64,000 nt of DNA from CBDHHC01 sp965263345 (GTDB lineage: Bacteria > Pseudomonadota > Alphaproteobacteria > Rhizobiales > CBDHHC01), in NCBI GenBank assembly GCA_965263345.1, contig CBDHHC010000014.1:1-64000 (forward strand). Reading direction: 5' to 3'. The notes under the pieces are model-generated. The model did no database searches, was not told the origin of the DNA, and saw only the letters and a program-made list of their open reading frames with translations. Position 1 is the first letter of the stretch; every line of letters begins with the position of its first letter. Shown in pieces: positions 8,361-17,415 of this stretch. The position numbers and the translations under genes are program-made.

Positions 8361-9527
8361 ATGGCTCCAAACAAGTTTGAACAAAAGCCTGATGATATCT
8401 CTGATATCAATGGAAAAGTTGCTTATTTCGAAGAAAATGAACCAATACAGCTAGATTGTGGCAGTAATCTAGGCCCATTTCATATTGCATATCAAACATA
8501 TGGAACCTTAAATAAAGAGAAAACAAATGCAATTCTAATCTGCCATGCACTGACAGGTGACCAGCATGCAGCGAACACAAATCCTCTAACTGGCCAAGAC
8601 GGATGGTGGAGTGCTATGGTTGGCCCAGGCAAACCCATTGACACCAATCAATATTATGTAATCTGCTCAAATATCCTAGGCGGATGTATGGGGTCAACGG
8701 GACCAATGTCTCAAAACCCGAATACAGGAAAATCGTATGGCCTCGATTTCCCATTAATCACCATATCAGACATGGTCAGAGCCCAAGTACGGCTAATTGA
8801 CTACCTTGGCATTGATAACCTGTTTAGTGTTATTGGAGGCTCAATGGGGGGCATGCAAGTACTCGAATGGGCAACGCGTTATAAATCGCGCGTATTTTCA
8901 GCAATTCCCATAGCAACATGCGCGCAAGATTCACCACAAAATATTGGCTTTCACGAAGTCTGTCGTCAGGCAATTATGGCAGACCCAGACTGGCAAGAAG
9001 GCACATATCTTGAAAGAGGCACACAACCCAAAAAAGGTCTGGCTGTTGCAAGAATGGCAGCACATATAAATTACCTATCGAAAGAAATTTTATCCAAGAA
9101 ATTCGGACGAAACTTACAAGATAGAGAGAATGTAACTTTTGGATTTGATGCTGATTTCCAAGTTGAAAGTTACTTAAGATATCAAGGGAATAAATTTGTT
9201 GAACGGTTTGATGCGAACAGCTATTTATATATCTCAAGAGCCGTCGATTACTTCGATTTACCTGGAGCATATGATGGTGCCTTGTCGAATGCATTCCAAG
9301 ACACAAAAATAAGATTCTGCGTAATTTCCTTTACAAGTGATTGGCTTCAACCAACAGAAAGAAGTCGGGAAATTGTTCGCGCATTAAATGCCGTTGCAGC
9401 CAAAGTGAGTTTCGTTGAAATTGAAACAGATAAAGGCCATGATGCGTTCTTGCTGGATGAACCAGAACTATTTAGCACCATCTCAGGTTTTTTAAATGCC
9501 GCTGCGCAAGCAAGAGAGCTTCTCTAA
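8361..9527 (+). CDS. metX: Homoserine O-acetyltransferase (MetX)
   Basis: It activates homoserine by O-acylation, the first committed step of methionine synthesis, in the cytosol. The 388-residue alpha/beta-hydrolase shows CHALTGDQHA, the oxyanion-region text NILGGCMGSTGP, the nucleophile elbow GGSMGGMQ (S161), and the C-terminal DKGHDAFLLD that supplies the catalytic histidine. The acyl donor (acetyl- or succinyl-CoA) cannot be settled from sequence alone, although the family name assumes acetyl. The ATG at 8361 follows TAGGAGAAG about ten bases upstream. Transcription is probably controlled by the SAM-II riboswitch and terminator in its leader. metW follows after 37 bases. Confidence 0.95.
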   Translation: MAPNKFEQKPDDISDINGKVAYFEENEPIQLDCGSNLGPFHIAYQTYGTLNKEKTNAILICHALTGDQHAANTNPLTGQDGWWSAMVGPGKPIDTNQYYVICSNILGGCMGSTGPMSQNPNTGKSYGLDFPLITISDMVRAQVRLIDYLGIDNLFSVIGGSMGGMQVLEWATRYKSRVFSAIPIATCAQDSPQNIGFHEVCRQAIMADPDWQEGTYLERGTQPKKGLAVARMAAHINYLSKEILSKKFGRNLQDRENVTFGFDADFQVESYLRYQGNKFVERFDANSYLYISRAVDYFDLPGAYDGALSNAFQDTKIRFCVISFTSDWLQPTERSREIVRALNAVAAKVSFVEIETDKGHDAFLLDEPELFSTISGFLNAAAQARELL

Positions 9528-9564
9528 AGTCAACAACTAAGAAAAGTAAGAAATAGTTAAATTT

Positions 9565-10194
9565 ATGGCCATTCCAAAAGCACAGCATAAATCCCGTATA
9601 GACCATCTAATCATTTCGGAAATGGTAACACCCAACTCTCGTGTTCTTGACATCGGCTGTGGAGATGGGACTTTGCTTGAACTTCTCAAAGAAAAAAAAT
9701 CAATTGATGGACGTGGTATGGAAATAAGCACAAAAGGAGTTAACTTGTGTCTTTCAAAAGGCCTATCTGTAATTCATGGTGACGCAGATCATGACCTTGT
9801 TGATTATCCAGATAACGCCTTTGATTATGCTATTTTAAGTCATACGATACAAGCAACTCGTCGCCCTAAACATATTTTAGAACAATTATTACGTATATCG
9901 AAAAAAGCCATAATATCATTCCCTAATTTTGCGCATTGGAAAATACGAGCTCAAATACTAATATCAGGGCGCATGCCTGTAACCACAATCTTATCTAAAG
10001 AATGGTATGAAACCGAAAATATACACCTATGTACCATCAAAGACTTCAGAGATACTTGCATGGAATTAGAAGCAAAAGTAGAAAAATCTATCGCTGTTAA
10101 TTCTTATGGAAACCGAATAAAAATCAAACTGCCTTTTGGGCTGGAAAATGTAATAGGAGCACAAGCTGTTTTTTTACTAGAAGCACAAGAGTAA
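9565..10194 (+). CDS. metW: Methionine biosynthesis protein MetW
   Basis: MetW is a SAM-methyltransferase-fold protein that accompanies MetX in proteobacteria and is needed for its activity or for methionine synthesis in several species. The 209-residue protein has the nucleotide-binding motif VLDIGCGDGTLL, then the MetW-typical stretches LSHTIQATRRP and SFPNFAHWKIR. Both its position directly after metX and its length fit. It should share the riboswitch-controlled transcript. It converges with the methyltransferase gene at 10207 with only 12 bases between the stops. Confidence 0.93.
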   Translation: MAIPKAQHKSRIDHLIISEMVTPNSRVLDIGCGDGTLLELLKEKKSIDGRGMEISTKGVNLCLSKGLSVIHGDADHDLVDYPDNAFDYAILSHTIQATRRPKHILEQLLRISKKAIISFPNFAHWKIRAQILISGRMPVTTILSKEWYETENIHLCTIKDFRDTCMELEAKVEKSIAVNSYGNRIKIKLPFGLENVIGAQAVFLLEAQE

Positions 10195-10206
10195 TCTTTA
10201 AACGAT

Positions 10207-10920
10207 CTACTTAAATGGCATTGGAGCTAATCCAGAGATGATTTTAACTTTGCTTTCAGGTATATTTGCATAAAGCTCCTTACGCGCTTCAATCATAATA
10301 AGACCAGAAAAAATTGGCCATAAACGCGAACCAATATTCTCCCAAGCATGAAATGCTCCAAGCAAAAGATTTAATTTTACAGGTGGCAAATAAAGGTTAT
10401 AGGTCCATTGAACAGGTTGAAACATGGTCTCAGTTAAAAGCCGTTGAACTTGGCCTTTACTAAAAGGGCGCCCATAGCCAAAAGGTGTTGAGTCAAATCT
10501 TGCCCAAACCCCTTGACGATTAGGTACAACAATAATCACTCTACCTTCTGGAACAAGGACTCTCCAAACCTCACGTAAGAGAGCTTGTGGGGAGTCGCTC
10601 ATTTCAAGACTATGAATAACAAGACATCTATCAACAGATGCATCCGCCATAGGAAGACAATTTTCTTCTGTTAAAGCACTCTGAAAAGGTCCATTAGCTG
10701 GCCACATAATGACCCCCTGGCTTGCGGGCATCAATGCACCTAAAAGCGAAGCCTCTCCCCGAAATGCTCCTAAGAAGGGTACCGCAAAACCTAACCCCAA
10801 AACACTCAAACCACTCACACATGGCCAGCATTCACGCATTTTATGACGAATATGTCTGCGAACAGTAATACCTAAAGGATGATGATAAAAATCTCGCAAT
10901 TCCGTAACATCAAGGTGCAT
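10207..10920 (-). CDS. Class I SAM-dependent methyltransferase-like protein
   Basis: The 237-residue protein looks like a methyltransferase of the UbiE/Methyltransf_11 kind. Glycine-rich motif I is degenerate (VLGLGFAVPFLGAF). ADASVDRCLVIHSLEMSDSPQALLREVWRVLVPEGRVIIVVPNR matches motifs II-III, given here as the region near residues 95-140. The substrate is unknown. The gene is divergent from gloB, an arrangement seen in other alphaproteobacteria. The weak motif I leaves open whether it still binds SAM well. Confidence 0.75.
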   Translation of the reverse strand: MHLDVTELRDFYHHPLGITVRRHIRHKMRECWPCVSGLSVLGLGFAVPFLGAFRGEASLLGALMPASQGVIMWPANGPFQSALTEENCLPMADASVDRCLVIHSLEMSDSPQALLREVWRVLVPEGRVIIVVPNRQGVWARFDSTPFGYGRPFSKGQVQRLLTETMFQPVQWTYNLYLPPVKLNLLLGAFHAWENIGSRLWPIFSGLIMIEARKELYANIPESKVKIISGLAPMPFK

Positions 10921-11237
10921 TTCTGAGTATCACTCCTATGGTTTCTAAATGAGGTTAAAACTTCCATTTGAACCAATTATGAATTCTATGACTATAACAA
11001 AAAAATAACCATAAAAATTCAACTCCTGTCGCAAATACGTTAGTGAACACCTTTTAAAAAAATCCAAATACCAAATATTATAAACATTGAATCAAGATAA
11101 ACATATGCCGCAAATTCCATAATATCTCACTAAATTTATCTTTCAATCGACTTATTGACCTGTTGTATTTAATAGAAAACCATTGGATAAGAGATATAAT
11201 ATTAATTTAAACTATGAACTGGTGAGGATACAAAAAT
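10921..11237. other. Divergent intergenic region, no gene seen
   Basis: These 317 AT-rich bases separate the divergent methyltransferase and gloB genes and must carry both promoters. A TATAAT lies at 11195-11200 on the plus strand, about 40 bases before the gloB start, but I see no convincing -35 at proper distance. No RNA gene or repeat is evident. Confidence 0.4.
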
Positions 11238-12008
11238 ATGGCTATGCTTGAAATATATCAATTTCCTTGTTTAGGAGATAATTATGGTATTCTTATTCAT
11301 GATAGTAACAATCAACTAACAGCCACGATTGATTCTCCCGAAGCTGACGCAATTTTAGCAGCATTGAAAACAAAAGGATGGTCCCTAACGCATATTCTAA
11401 ACACCCACCATCATTTTGATCATACCGGTGGAAATGAAAAGTTAAAACAACAAACTAACTGTAAAATTATAGGACCAGAAGCCGAAGCATCGAGAATCCC
11501 TTTTATTGATGAAGAAGTCAAAGAGGGAGATATTGTAAGATTTGGAGATCATAAAGCAAAAATATTTGATACTCCTGGACATACGCTCGGCCACATTAGT
11601 TATTGGTTTGAACAAGATCAGGTAATTTTTGTAGGCGACACGTTATTCTCAATGGGCTGTGGGCGCCTTTTTGAGGGGGATGCCAAGACAATGTGGACAT
11701 CCTTAAGCAAAATTATATCTTTGCCAAAAGAAACCACAATATATTGCGGCCATGAGTACACTCTCTCGAACGCAGAGTTTGCCTGCACATTAGAACCAAA
11801 CAACCAAAAATTACAAGAGCGATACAAACAAGTCCAAGAGTTAAGGGAAAAAGGAGAAGCAACTTTACCAACAACCTTGGAACAAGAACTAGCAACAAAC
11901 CCCTTCATTAGAACCAAAAGTCTTGAAATACAAAAAAATCTTGAGTTAGAGGGCCATGAAGACTGGGAGGTATTCCAGGCAATCAGGAAATTGAAAGATA
12001 GAGTATAA
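11238..12008 (+). CDS. gloB: Hydroxyacylglutathione hydrolase (glyoxalase II)
   Basis: It hydrolyses S-D-lactoylglutathione to D-lactate and glutathione, the second step of methylglyoxal detoxification. The metallo-beta-lactamase fold is marked by THHHFDH (residues 56-62), which binds two metal ions. Further ligands lie in DTPGHTLGH, FVGDTLFSMGCGRLFEG and YCGHEYT. The C-terminal HAGH-type region with NPFIRT is present, and the length of 256 residues is normal. GAGGAT lies just upstream of the ATG at 11238. A DUF985 cupin follows after 26 bases. Confidence 0.95.
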   Translation: MAMLEIYQFPCLGDNYGILIHDSNNQLTATIDSPEADAILAALKTKGWSLTHILNTHHHFDHTGGNEKLKQQTNCKIIGPEAEASRIPFIDEEVKEGDIVRFGDHKAKIFDTPGHTLGHISYWFEQDQVIFVGDTLFSMGCGRLFEGDAKTMWTSLSKIISLPKETTIYCGHEYTLSNAEFACTLEPNNQKLQERYKQVQELREKGEATLPTTLEQELATNPFIRTKSLEIQKNLELEGHEDWEVFQAIRKLKDRV

Positions 12009-12034
12009 CGACAAAAAGATAGATATAATCTAAT

Positions 12035-12484
12035 ATGGATCAAGACAAACATACTCTTAACGCAGATCAGATAATAAAACATTTGAACTTAAGCCCACAC
12101 CCTGAAGGGGGCTACTTCCGTGAAACATTTCGAGATACAAAGACATACAATGGAAGAAGTGTTTCTACACTTATATATTACTTACTAAAATATGGACAAA
12201 GCTCTCATTGGCATAGAATTGACGCTGCAGAAGTCTGGCATTGGTATGCGGGCAGTCCTCTCAAATTAACCGTGAGCAATCCTGAGAACCTGACAAGCAA
12301 AACAATTTTACTGTCTAATAAACTTCAAGAAAACCATTGTCCTCAATATGTTGTTGAGAAACATGTCTGGCAAACGGCAGTGACAACAGGTGCATGGTCT
12401 TTAGTTGGCTGTAGTGTAGCACCAGGTTTTGAATTTACAAACTTTGAGCTGGCCCCAGTTGATTGGTCTCCTGATAAAAAATAA
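12035..12484 (+). CDS. DUF985 cupin-like protein
   Basis: The 149-residue protein matches the cupin family DUF985 (Cupin_5). It begins with LNLSPHPEGGYFRETFRDT and continues with ASTLIYYLL-like text, SHWHRIDAAEVWHWYAGSPL, GAWSLVGCSVAPGFEFTNFEL. The histidines and glutamate in SHWHRIDAAEVWH resemble a cupin metal or ligand site. The biochemical function is not established; sugar-epimerase-like roles have been suggested for the fold. It is likely co-transcribed with gloB. Confidence 0.85.
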   Translation: MDQDKHTLNADQIIKHLNLSPHPEGGYFRETFRDTKTYNGRSVSTLIYYLLKYGQSSHWHRIDAAEVWHWYAGSPLKLTVSNPENLTSKTILLSNKLQENHCPQYVVEKHVWQTAVTTGAWSLVGCSVAPGFEFTNFELAPVDWSPDKK

Positions 12485-12704
12485 AGCCGAATCACCCATC
12501 TCGAAATAGAGCAATATATATCTAACTTCTGTGCATAAAGCTTCGTCTTACATATTTTTTTATGTTTTTAACATTCAACAAAGCAGAAATTTAGGGAAAA
12601 TCTGTGTATGGCTTGCTCAAAAACAATCCATGATCTTGCATATTGTGGCTGCAAGTTCATACTGCCTCTAACGTCGTTTATACAGCGACAAGCGGGGTAG
12701 ATAT

Positions 12705-14267
12705 ATGACTAGTAAAGTTTCAGGACCGTGCCTAAGCGCGGTATTTGTTGACTATGACAATATATATTTGTCATTGAAAAGAAAAAATGAAGAGGCAGCC
12801 AAGTCTTTTGCTAAAGATACCATATTATGGCTAAAGCAAATTGAGACAGGTAAATTAATTACACCAACAAATGGTTTCGTCAGCGACATGGAAAGACGAT
12901 TGGTGATGAGTCGGTGTTATGGAAATCCTGTCCCTCGCAGAAATGGTAATGAAAGTTCGACTGATATGAACTCATTCCCATTTGTTAGGCATCATTTTTT
13001 AAGAGGGGGATTTGAAATTGCTGATTGCCCACCTCTAACAGCACAGCTAAAGAATTCATCTGATATCAGAATGGTCATGGATATTCGTGACTTACTGGAT
13101 CACGATACTTATTATGACGAATTCATTATACTCTCAGGTGATGCAGATTTTACGCCAGTACTGCACAGACTAAGATCTCATGCAAGACGAACAATAATTT
13201 ATGCAAATGAATATACAGCAACACCGTATACTGCAATATGTGATGGTGAAATCAGAGAAGCAGACTTAATTTCATTTTTGGTCGATGGAAAACTTCCTCA
13301 GTTTAATGATCCAGCAAAAGCTCTACCACAAAACGAAAAATTACAATCTTCAGAAGATACCAGATTAGAAATTGTTGATGAAGTTATACAAACCATAAAT
13401 AATTCTGATAAAGCTCTCCCAATCGCATTTTTGGCAGATCGTGCTCAGCGCAACCTAGGACATGATAAAACTGTAGGAACAAATTGGGCAGGTTTTGGAA
13501 CATTTAGATCATTTTTAAATGAAAATTTGCCTGACGAAATTACATTAACCGATGCCCCCCCATATTACGCGTTTAACCCAAAAATCCATCAGTTAACATA
13601 TAATTCTGAACCCAATTTACAACAGTTGGCTCAACCAAGCTTATCAGGAGATTTACCCAAAACAGTAGCTCCAGTTCCTGCAGCTCCACCTTTGGCACAA
13701 TCAAACCAATCAAACGCTAACATTAATTTACAAAAATCGATTGCAAGGATACATGAAGCAAGCCATGTTCCTCCATTAGCTCCACCTGATTATAGAACTC
13801 TTTTTAAACTAATGACACAAGAACTATCAGAAAAAGGTCTTAATGGGGGGCAAACTATATCAAATATTGCTTTAATGGCGCAGCAATCAGGAATTGATAT
13901 CGCAAGAGATGACGTTCAGTTCCTACTTGACGTTGTAAGTGAAGCAGACCCGTGGTTTGAACAAGGAGTCTCTCCAGAACTTTTTGCTGGCCGTGTTCGG
14001 AATTTTGTAATCGCACGGTGTAGGCAAAATGGTTTGCAACTCTCTTCAGACGAACTTGAATTGATAGAAGCCTGGTTTATAGGAGTCCAACCTCTCGGTA
14101 TACCTTCAAATAAACAATCGGATCCATTCACAAATGAGATGTCTACAGGAATTCAGGCAAATTCTTCAAATTCAAGTCCATTTTCACCAGAAACTATGGC
14201 AAATTTAGAAAACGATGACACTCAATCATTGCCACGCTTTGTCAGACAACACATGAATAGTGCATAA
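12705..14267 (+). CDS. NYN-domain protein with a LOTUS/OST-HTH domain
   Basis: Residues 1-190 form a NYN (PIN-like) nuclease-type domain: AVFVDYDNIYLSL supplies the first acidic residues, and DIRDLLDHDTYYDEFIILS continues into GDADFTPVLHRLR with further aspartates. Residues about 222-295 (EIVDEVIQTINNS to PPYYAFNP) look like an OST-HTH/LOTUS winged-helix domain, a fold known to bind RNA. A proline/serine-rich linker (about 300-350) leads to a second helical region (about 360-460) and a disordered tail. NYN proteins fused to LOTUS domains are predicted RNA-processing enzymes. The 520-residue protein has no signal or membrane segment, and its target is unknown. Confidence 0.8.
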   Translation: MTSKVSGPCLSAVFVDYDNIYLSLKRKNEEAAKSFAKDTILWLKQIETGKLITPTNGFVSDMERRLVMSRCYGNPVPRRNGNESSTDMNSFPFVRHHFLRGGFEIADCPPLTAQLKNSSDIRMVMDIRDLLDHDTYYDEFIILSGDADFTPVLHRLRSHARRTIIYANEYTATPYTAICDGEIREADLISFLVDGKLPQFNDPAKALPQNEKLQSSEDTRLEIVDEVIQTINNSDKALPIAFLADRAQRNLGHDKTVGTNWAGFGTFRSFLNENLPDEITLTDAPPYYAFNPKIHQLTYNSEPNLQQLAQPSLSGDLPKTVAPVPAAPPLAQSNQSNANINLQKSIARIHEASHVPPLAPPDYRTLFKLMTQELSEKGLNGGQTISNIALMAQQSGIDIARDDVQFLLDVVSEADPWFEQGVSPELFAGRVRNFVIARCRQNGLQLSSDELELIEAWFIGVQPLGIPSNKQSDPFTNEMSTGIQANSSNSSPFSPETMANLENDDTQSLPRFVRQHMNSA

Positions 14268-14296
14268 TTTAGTATGAATGCATTATTATTTACACA

Positions 14297-14330
14297 AGAA
14301 GAGTGTTACAAATCATGCTAACGCTCTTCT
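14297..14330. repeat. Inverted repeat after the NYN gene
   Basis: AGAAGAGTGTTA (14297-14308) and TAACGCTCTTCT (14319-14330) can form a 12-bp stem with one G-T pair and a 10-base loop. It sits 30 bases after the NYN stop codon. There is no T-run, so it is at best a factor-assisted terminator or a 3' RNA-stabilising hairpin. Confidence 0.5.
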
Positions 14331-14488
14331 GTAAACTAATCAAAATCATAAGTAAAATAATACTACCTAACTATTATATTTAAGAATTATAATTTATGTT
14401 ATCTAGTATTTTAAATAATTATGACCACTCCTTTATGCTTCCCAAATTGCTCGACTTGCTCATTTAGCTCAGACATAATACAATTCCC

Positions 14489-14613
14489 TTGTGGGCATAC
14501 GTATTTTACAAGAATTACCTTTAAATATTTATAGTATTACCCCACAAACGCCAATCAAACCTAAAACTTGGAAAATGGTAATATTAACAATATTCAAGGG
14601 TAATTCTTGTAAA
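14489..14613. repeat. Two interleaved inverted repeats upstream of the histidine kinase
   Basis: Pair A: TTGTGGG (14489-14495) with CCCACAA (14541-14547). Pair B: TTTACAAGAATTACC (14505-14519) exactly matches the reverse complement of 14599-14613, and pairing extends imperfectly to about 25 bases. The order A-B-A'-B' means that the two helices form either a pseudoknot or mutually exclusive folds. A third perfect hairpin, CCTAAT-GCTT-ATTAGG, lies at 14682-14697, 25 bases before the kinase start. The region may be a structured leader or a degraded mobile repeat. Confidence 0.5.
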
Positions 14614-14722
14614 GCACAATTAAAGTTATAAATGTGAAGAGACAAAACGTTTCTAAAAACAAGAGCGACAAAACATTTATACCTAATGCTTATTAGGACA
14701 GTAATACAACTGGCAAATAGCC

Positions 14723-16162
14723 ATGAAAAAACCAAGTGATTTATCCAAAATACCAACTCTGCAATCGTTAAAAAACGAACGTATGCCCGCTTGGCTATGG
14801 GAAGTTAAGTTAGGTCAAATCATATGGGCAAATACCTCAGGTTTAAGTTTTTGGAATGAACAAGATATCATAAAATTGTCCAAACGCTATTTTGACCGCT
14901 CTATGCCCGCAATAACTGTGATGTTGGAACTAATAGAACAAGAAATCCCCAAAGATGGGGTTACTCGTGATTTCCTTTTTTGGACCCCAAATGGCGCTCA
15001 AAACATTAAATGTCAATGCAAGAAATTGATACAAGGTGATGGTTGGGGCGGCATGTTACTACATGCATATCCTACCTTTAATAAAGAAAATATAATCGAA
15101 TCGAACCAATGGCAAATTGAAACAACCTTAGAAAATGAATTACCAAATAGCGCTCATTTTGCTGATACGACTTATAAAAATACTCTTTCAGCACCAGAAG
15201 ACCAAGAGACCTTAAAAGAAATTGCAAGACTATTATCAAACCCAGATGAGATTGATGATGTTGATCATGGTATGTCAAGTGATGTTAAAGAAAATGATAT
15301 TTTTGTCCATCCACCAAAAGTGAATGGCACAACACAACTCCCTCACAAAGATTCAAATAATACCTTAGTACCATTAAAAACGAATGGAGCTGATTATAAC
15401 CATACCAATATCAAAGCATATAATCACTTCGAAATAAACTCTTCTCGTCAGTTTGATCAGTCCAAGAACCTAGCATTCTTCGCAAAAGTAAGCCATGAAG
15501 TCCGAACGCCTTTAAATTCCATTATTGGATTTGCTGAACTGATGAAAGATGAACATTTAGGAAAAATTGGACATAAAAAATACCAAAGCTATGCTGAAGA
15601 TATTTTTGAAAGTGCACAACACGCACTAAGCTTAATCGATGATCTACTGGATATTTCAAAGGTAGAAGCGGGAGAGTTCACCTTAAATAAATCTGCTGTC
15701 GATTTAAATAAAATAGTTGAATATTGTATTAGCAGTTTACATCCCCAAACAGCAAAAGCGCAATTGGTTATCCGCCAATCATTAAATCCAAACTTAAGCA
15801 GAGTATCTGCCGATCAAAGAAGTTTGCGACAGATTTTATTAAACTTAATTTCAAATGCAATTAAATTCACGCCACCTGGTGGTCAGATAATAATCTCAAC
15901 ACAAGCAGTTGACCACAATAAAGCGAAACTACGGGTAAGAGACACAGGAATAGGGATGTCTTCTCAAGATTTACAAATCGCACTGGAGCCCTTTAAACAG
16001 TTAGAAACAACAACAAGTAGTAATCCAACAGGAACGGGGTTGGGCCTTCCTTTAACCAAAGCACTAACTGAAGCAAATGATGGTCAGTTTTTAATAACAA
16101 GCCAGGCAGGAAAAGGAACACTGATAGAGGTAATTTTACCCTATTATAGTATAGAAATGTAA
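14723..16162 (+). CDS. PAS-like sensor histidine kinase, soluble
   Basis: The 479-residue protein has an N-terminal PAS-like region (about residues 20-115, beginning PAWLWEVKLGQIIWANTSG), a long polar linker, a HisKA domain with the phospho-accepting histidine in FFAKVSHEVRTPLNS (H258), and a HATPase_c domain. The ATPase shows an N-box LLNLISNAIKFTPP, G1 DTGIGMS and G2 GTGLGLPLTKAL. There is no signal peptide or membrane span, so it is cytosolic. The architecture resembles the PdhS/DivJ-type cell-cycle kinases of Hyphomicrobiales, but identity is not proven. No response regulator is next to it. Confidence 0.88.
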   Translation: MKKPSDLSKIPTLQSLKNERMPAWLWEVKLGQIIWANTSGLSFWNEQDIIKLSKRYFDRSMPAITVMLELIEQEIPKDGVTRDFLFWTPNGAQNIKCQCKKLIQGDGWGGMLLHAYPTFNKENIIESNQWQIETTLENELPNSAHFADTTYKNTLSAPEDQETLKEIARLLSNPDEIDDVDHGMSSDVKENDIFVHPPKVNGTTQLPHKDSNNTLVPLKTNGADYNHTNIKAYNHFEINSSRQFDQSKNLAFFAKVSHEVRTPLNSIIGFAELMKDEHLGKIGHKKYQSYAEDIFESAQHALSLIDDLLDISKVEAGEFTLNKSAVDLNKIVEYCISSLHPQTAKAQLVIRQSLNPNLSRVSADQRSLRQILLNLISNAIKFTPPGGQIIISTQAVDHNKAKLRVRDTGIGMSSQDLQIALEPFKQLETTTSSNPTGTGLGLPLTKALTEANDGQFLITSQAGKGTLIEVILPYYSIEM

Positions 16163-16270
16163 CCTTATACATCAAATAATATTATCTTCAAATTTCCCTT
16201 AAATGATGATGTGTATGGATTGTAAAAACCAATTTTTGTAACCTTCTTTAGAAACTAATGGAGGCTTGTC

Positions 16271-16518
16271 ATGAGTAAATATCAAGAATTTGACATCTTA
16301 CCATCCTTTTGATGTAACGAGTAAGAGACGAAAATCATTCCCATCTGAAACAAAAGTTAAACATGGTGAACAATATGTTCACGGTGATATTGAACTTGTC
16401 GAGAAACTGGGTAGAAATGACCTTTGCCCATGTGGTTCATACCGTAAATTTCAAACGGTGTTGCATGAAAACTAAAAAACACGATGGAACACAAAGACAT
16501 TATTACTTCAGAGAATAA
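16271..16518 (+). pseudogene. Broken small SEC-C zinc-motif protein
   Basis: A strong GGAGG (16259-16263) precedes an ATG at 16271, but that frame (MSKYQEF...) stops after 13 codons. The next frame, open from about 16290, continues with SYHPFDVTSKRR and GRNDLCPCGSYRKFQT. A second frame, from 16459, then gives CCMKTKK and ends at 16518. Joined, the pieces yield CPCGSYRKFQTCC, an intact C-x-C-x8-C-C SEC-C motif like the zinc tail of SecA. Two single-base shifts are therefore needed. This suggests a decayed gene or sequencing errors in a roughly 80-residue protein. Confidence 0.65.
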
Positions 16519-16523
16519 CCAAT

Positions 16524-16552
16524 CATACAGCTATAGGTTTTTCAGCTGTATG
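16524..16552. repeat. Small hairpin after the SEC-C remnant
   Basis: CATACAGCT (16524-16532) and AGCTGTATG (16544-16552) form a perfect 9-bp stem with an 11-base loop, six bases after the last SEC-C stop. No T-run follows. It is probably a transcript-end hairpin. Confidence 0.5.
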
Positions 16553-16656
16553 CAATTGCCACAATATCAATACTAAAATAAGCTATTATAGTAAGAAAAA
16601 ATGATAAGTATGACTAAACTAAGAATTCATATACAAATTTTTTATATAGTATTAAC

Positions 16657-17283
16657 ATGTTTGAAACCGCACTTGTCGCATTCACAACCTTTTTTGCAAC
16701 CATCGGCCCATTAGATGTTGCCGCTCTTTTTACGGTGTTAACAAATAAAAATTCACCTGAAGATCGCAGATCAATGGCTTTAAAAGGAGTTTTGATAGCA
16801 ACTGCTATTCTAATGACATTTGTTCTTTTAGGAGATATTATTCTTAAAAGCTTTGGCATTACATTAGCTGCAATGCAAGCTGCAGGAGGCATCCTCTTAC
16901 TCCTGATAGCCATAGAAATGGTATTTGCAAAACCTTCAGGTAGAACAACAACACCCGATGAACAAGCAGAAGCTGAGCAAAAAGAAGACATTTCTGTTTT
17001 CCCCTTAGCAACCCCATTGATTGCTGGGCCTGGTACAATTGGAGCAGTTATCCTATTAATCTCTAATGCACAAGGTAGTCCAATAAAAATTTCTATAGTT
17101 ATTTTAGCCTTGCTTTTAGTTTTACTGCTCACTTGGATAATGATGTTAATGGCGAGTCAATTACATAAAATCCTAGGCATAACGGGGTTACATGTAATCT
17201 CTAGAGTCTTTGGAGTGCTCTTAGCAGCCCTTGCAGTTCAATTTATCTTCGATGGAATTGATGCAAGTAACCTATTACGTTAA
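16657..17283 (+). CDS. MarC family integral membrane protein
   Basis: The 208-residue protein has about six hydrophobic segments across its length. It begins with FETALVAFTTFFATIGPLDVAALF, characteristic of MarC/UPF0056 proteins, and has a conserved central FPLATPLIAGPGTIGAVILL. MarC was once tied to multiple antibiotic resistance, but that link was withdrawn; the transport substrate is unknown. No clear ribosome-binding site precedes the ATG. It stands alone between the SEC-C remnant and an unknown gene. Confidence 0.9.
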   Translation: MFETALVAFTTFFATIGPLDVAALFTVLTNKNSPEDRRSMALKGVLIATAILMTFVLLGDIILKSFGITLAAMQAAGGILLLLIAIEMVFAKPSGRTTTPDEQAEAEQKEDISVFPLATPLIAGPGTIGAVILLISNAQGSPIKISIVILALLLVLLLTWIMMLMASQLHKILGITGLHVISRVFGVLLAALAVQFIFDGIDASNLLR

Positions 17284-17415
17284 AATAAAAAGCTTCAATG
17301 CTTACACATGATACGTATTACGTATTTTTCTAAGTATACAACCACAATAGTCATGCATAGGGTTTCCATTATAAACTTTGATCTGAAGTCTAACAAAATG
17401 GATAAGGATTAAACC

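Noticed and set aside
14529..14756. Minus-strand frame of 75 codons before the histidine kinase
   Set aside because: It overlaps the kinase start and the inverted-repeat region, has no ribosome-binding site, and its composition looks like chance coding in AT-rich DNA.
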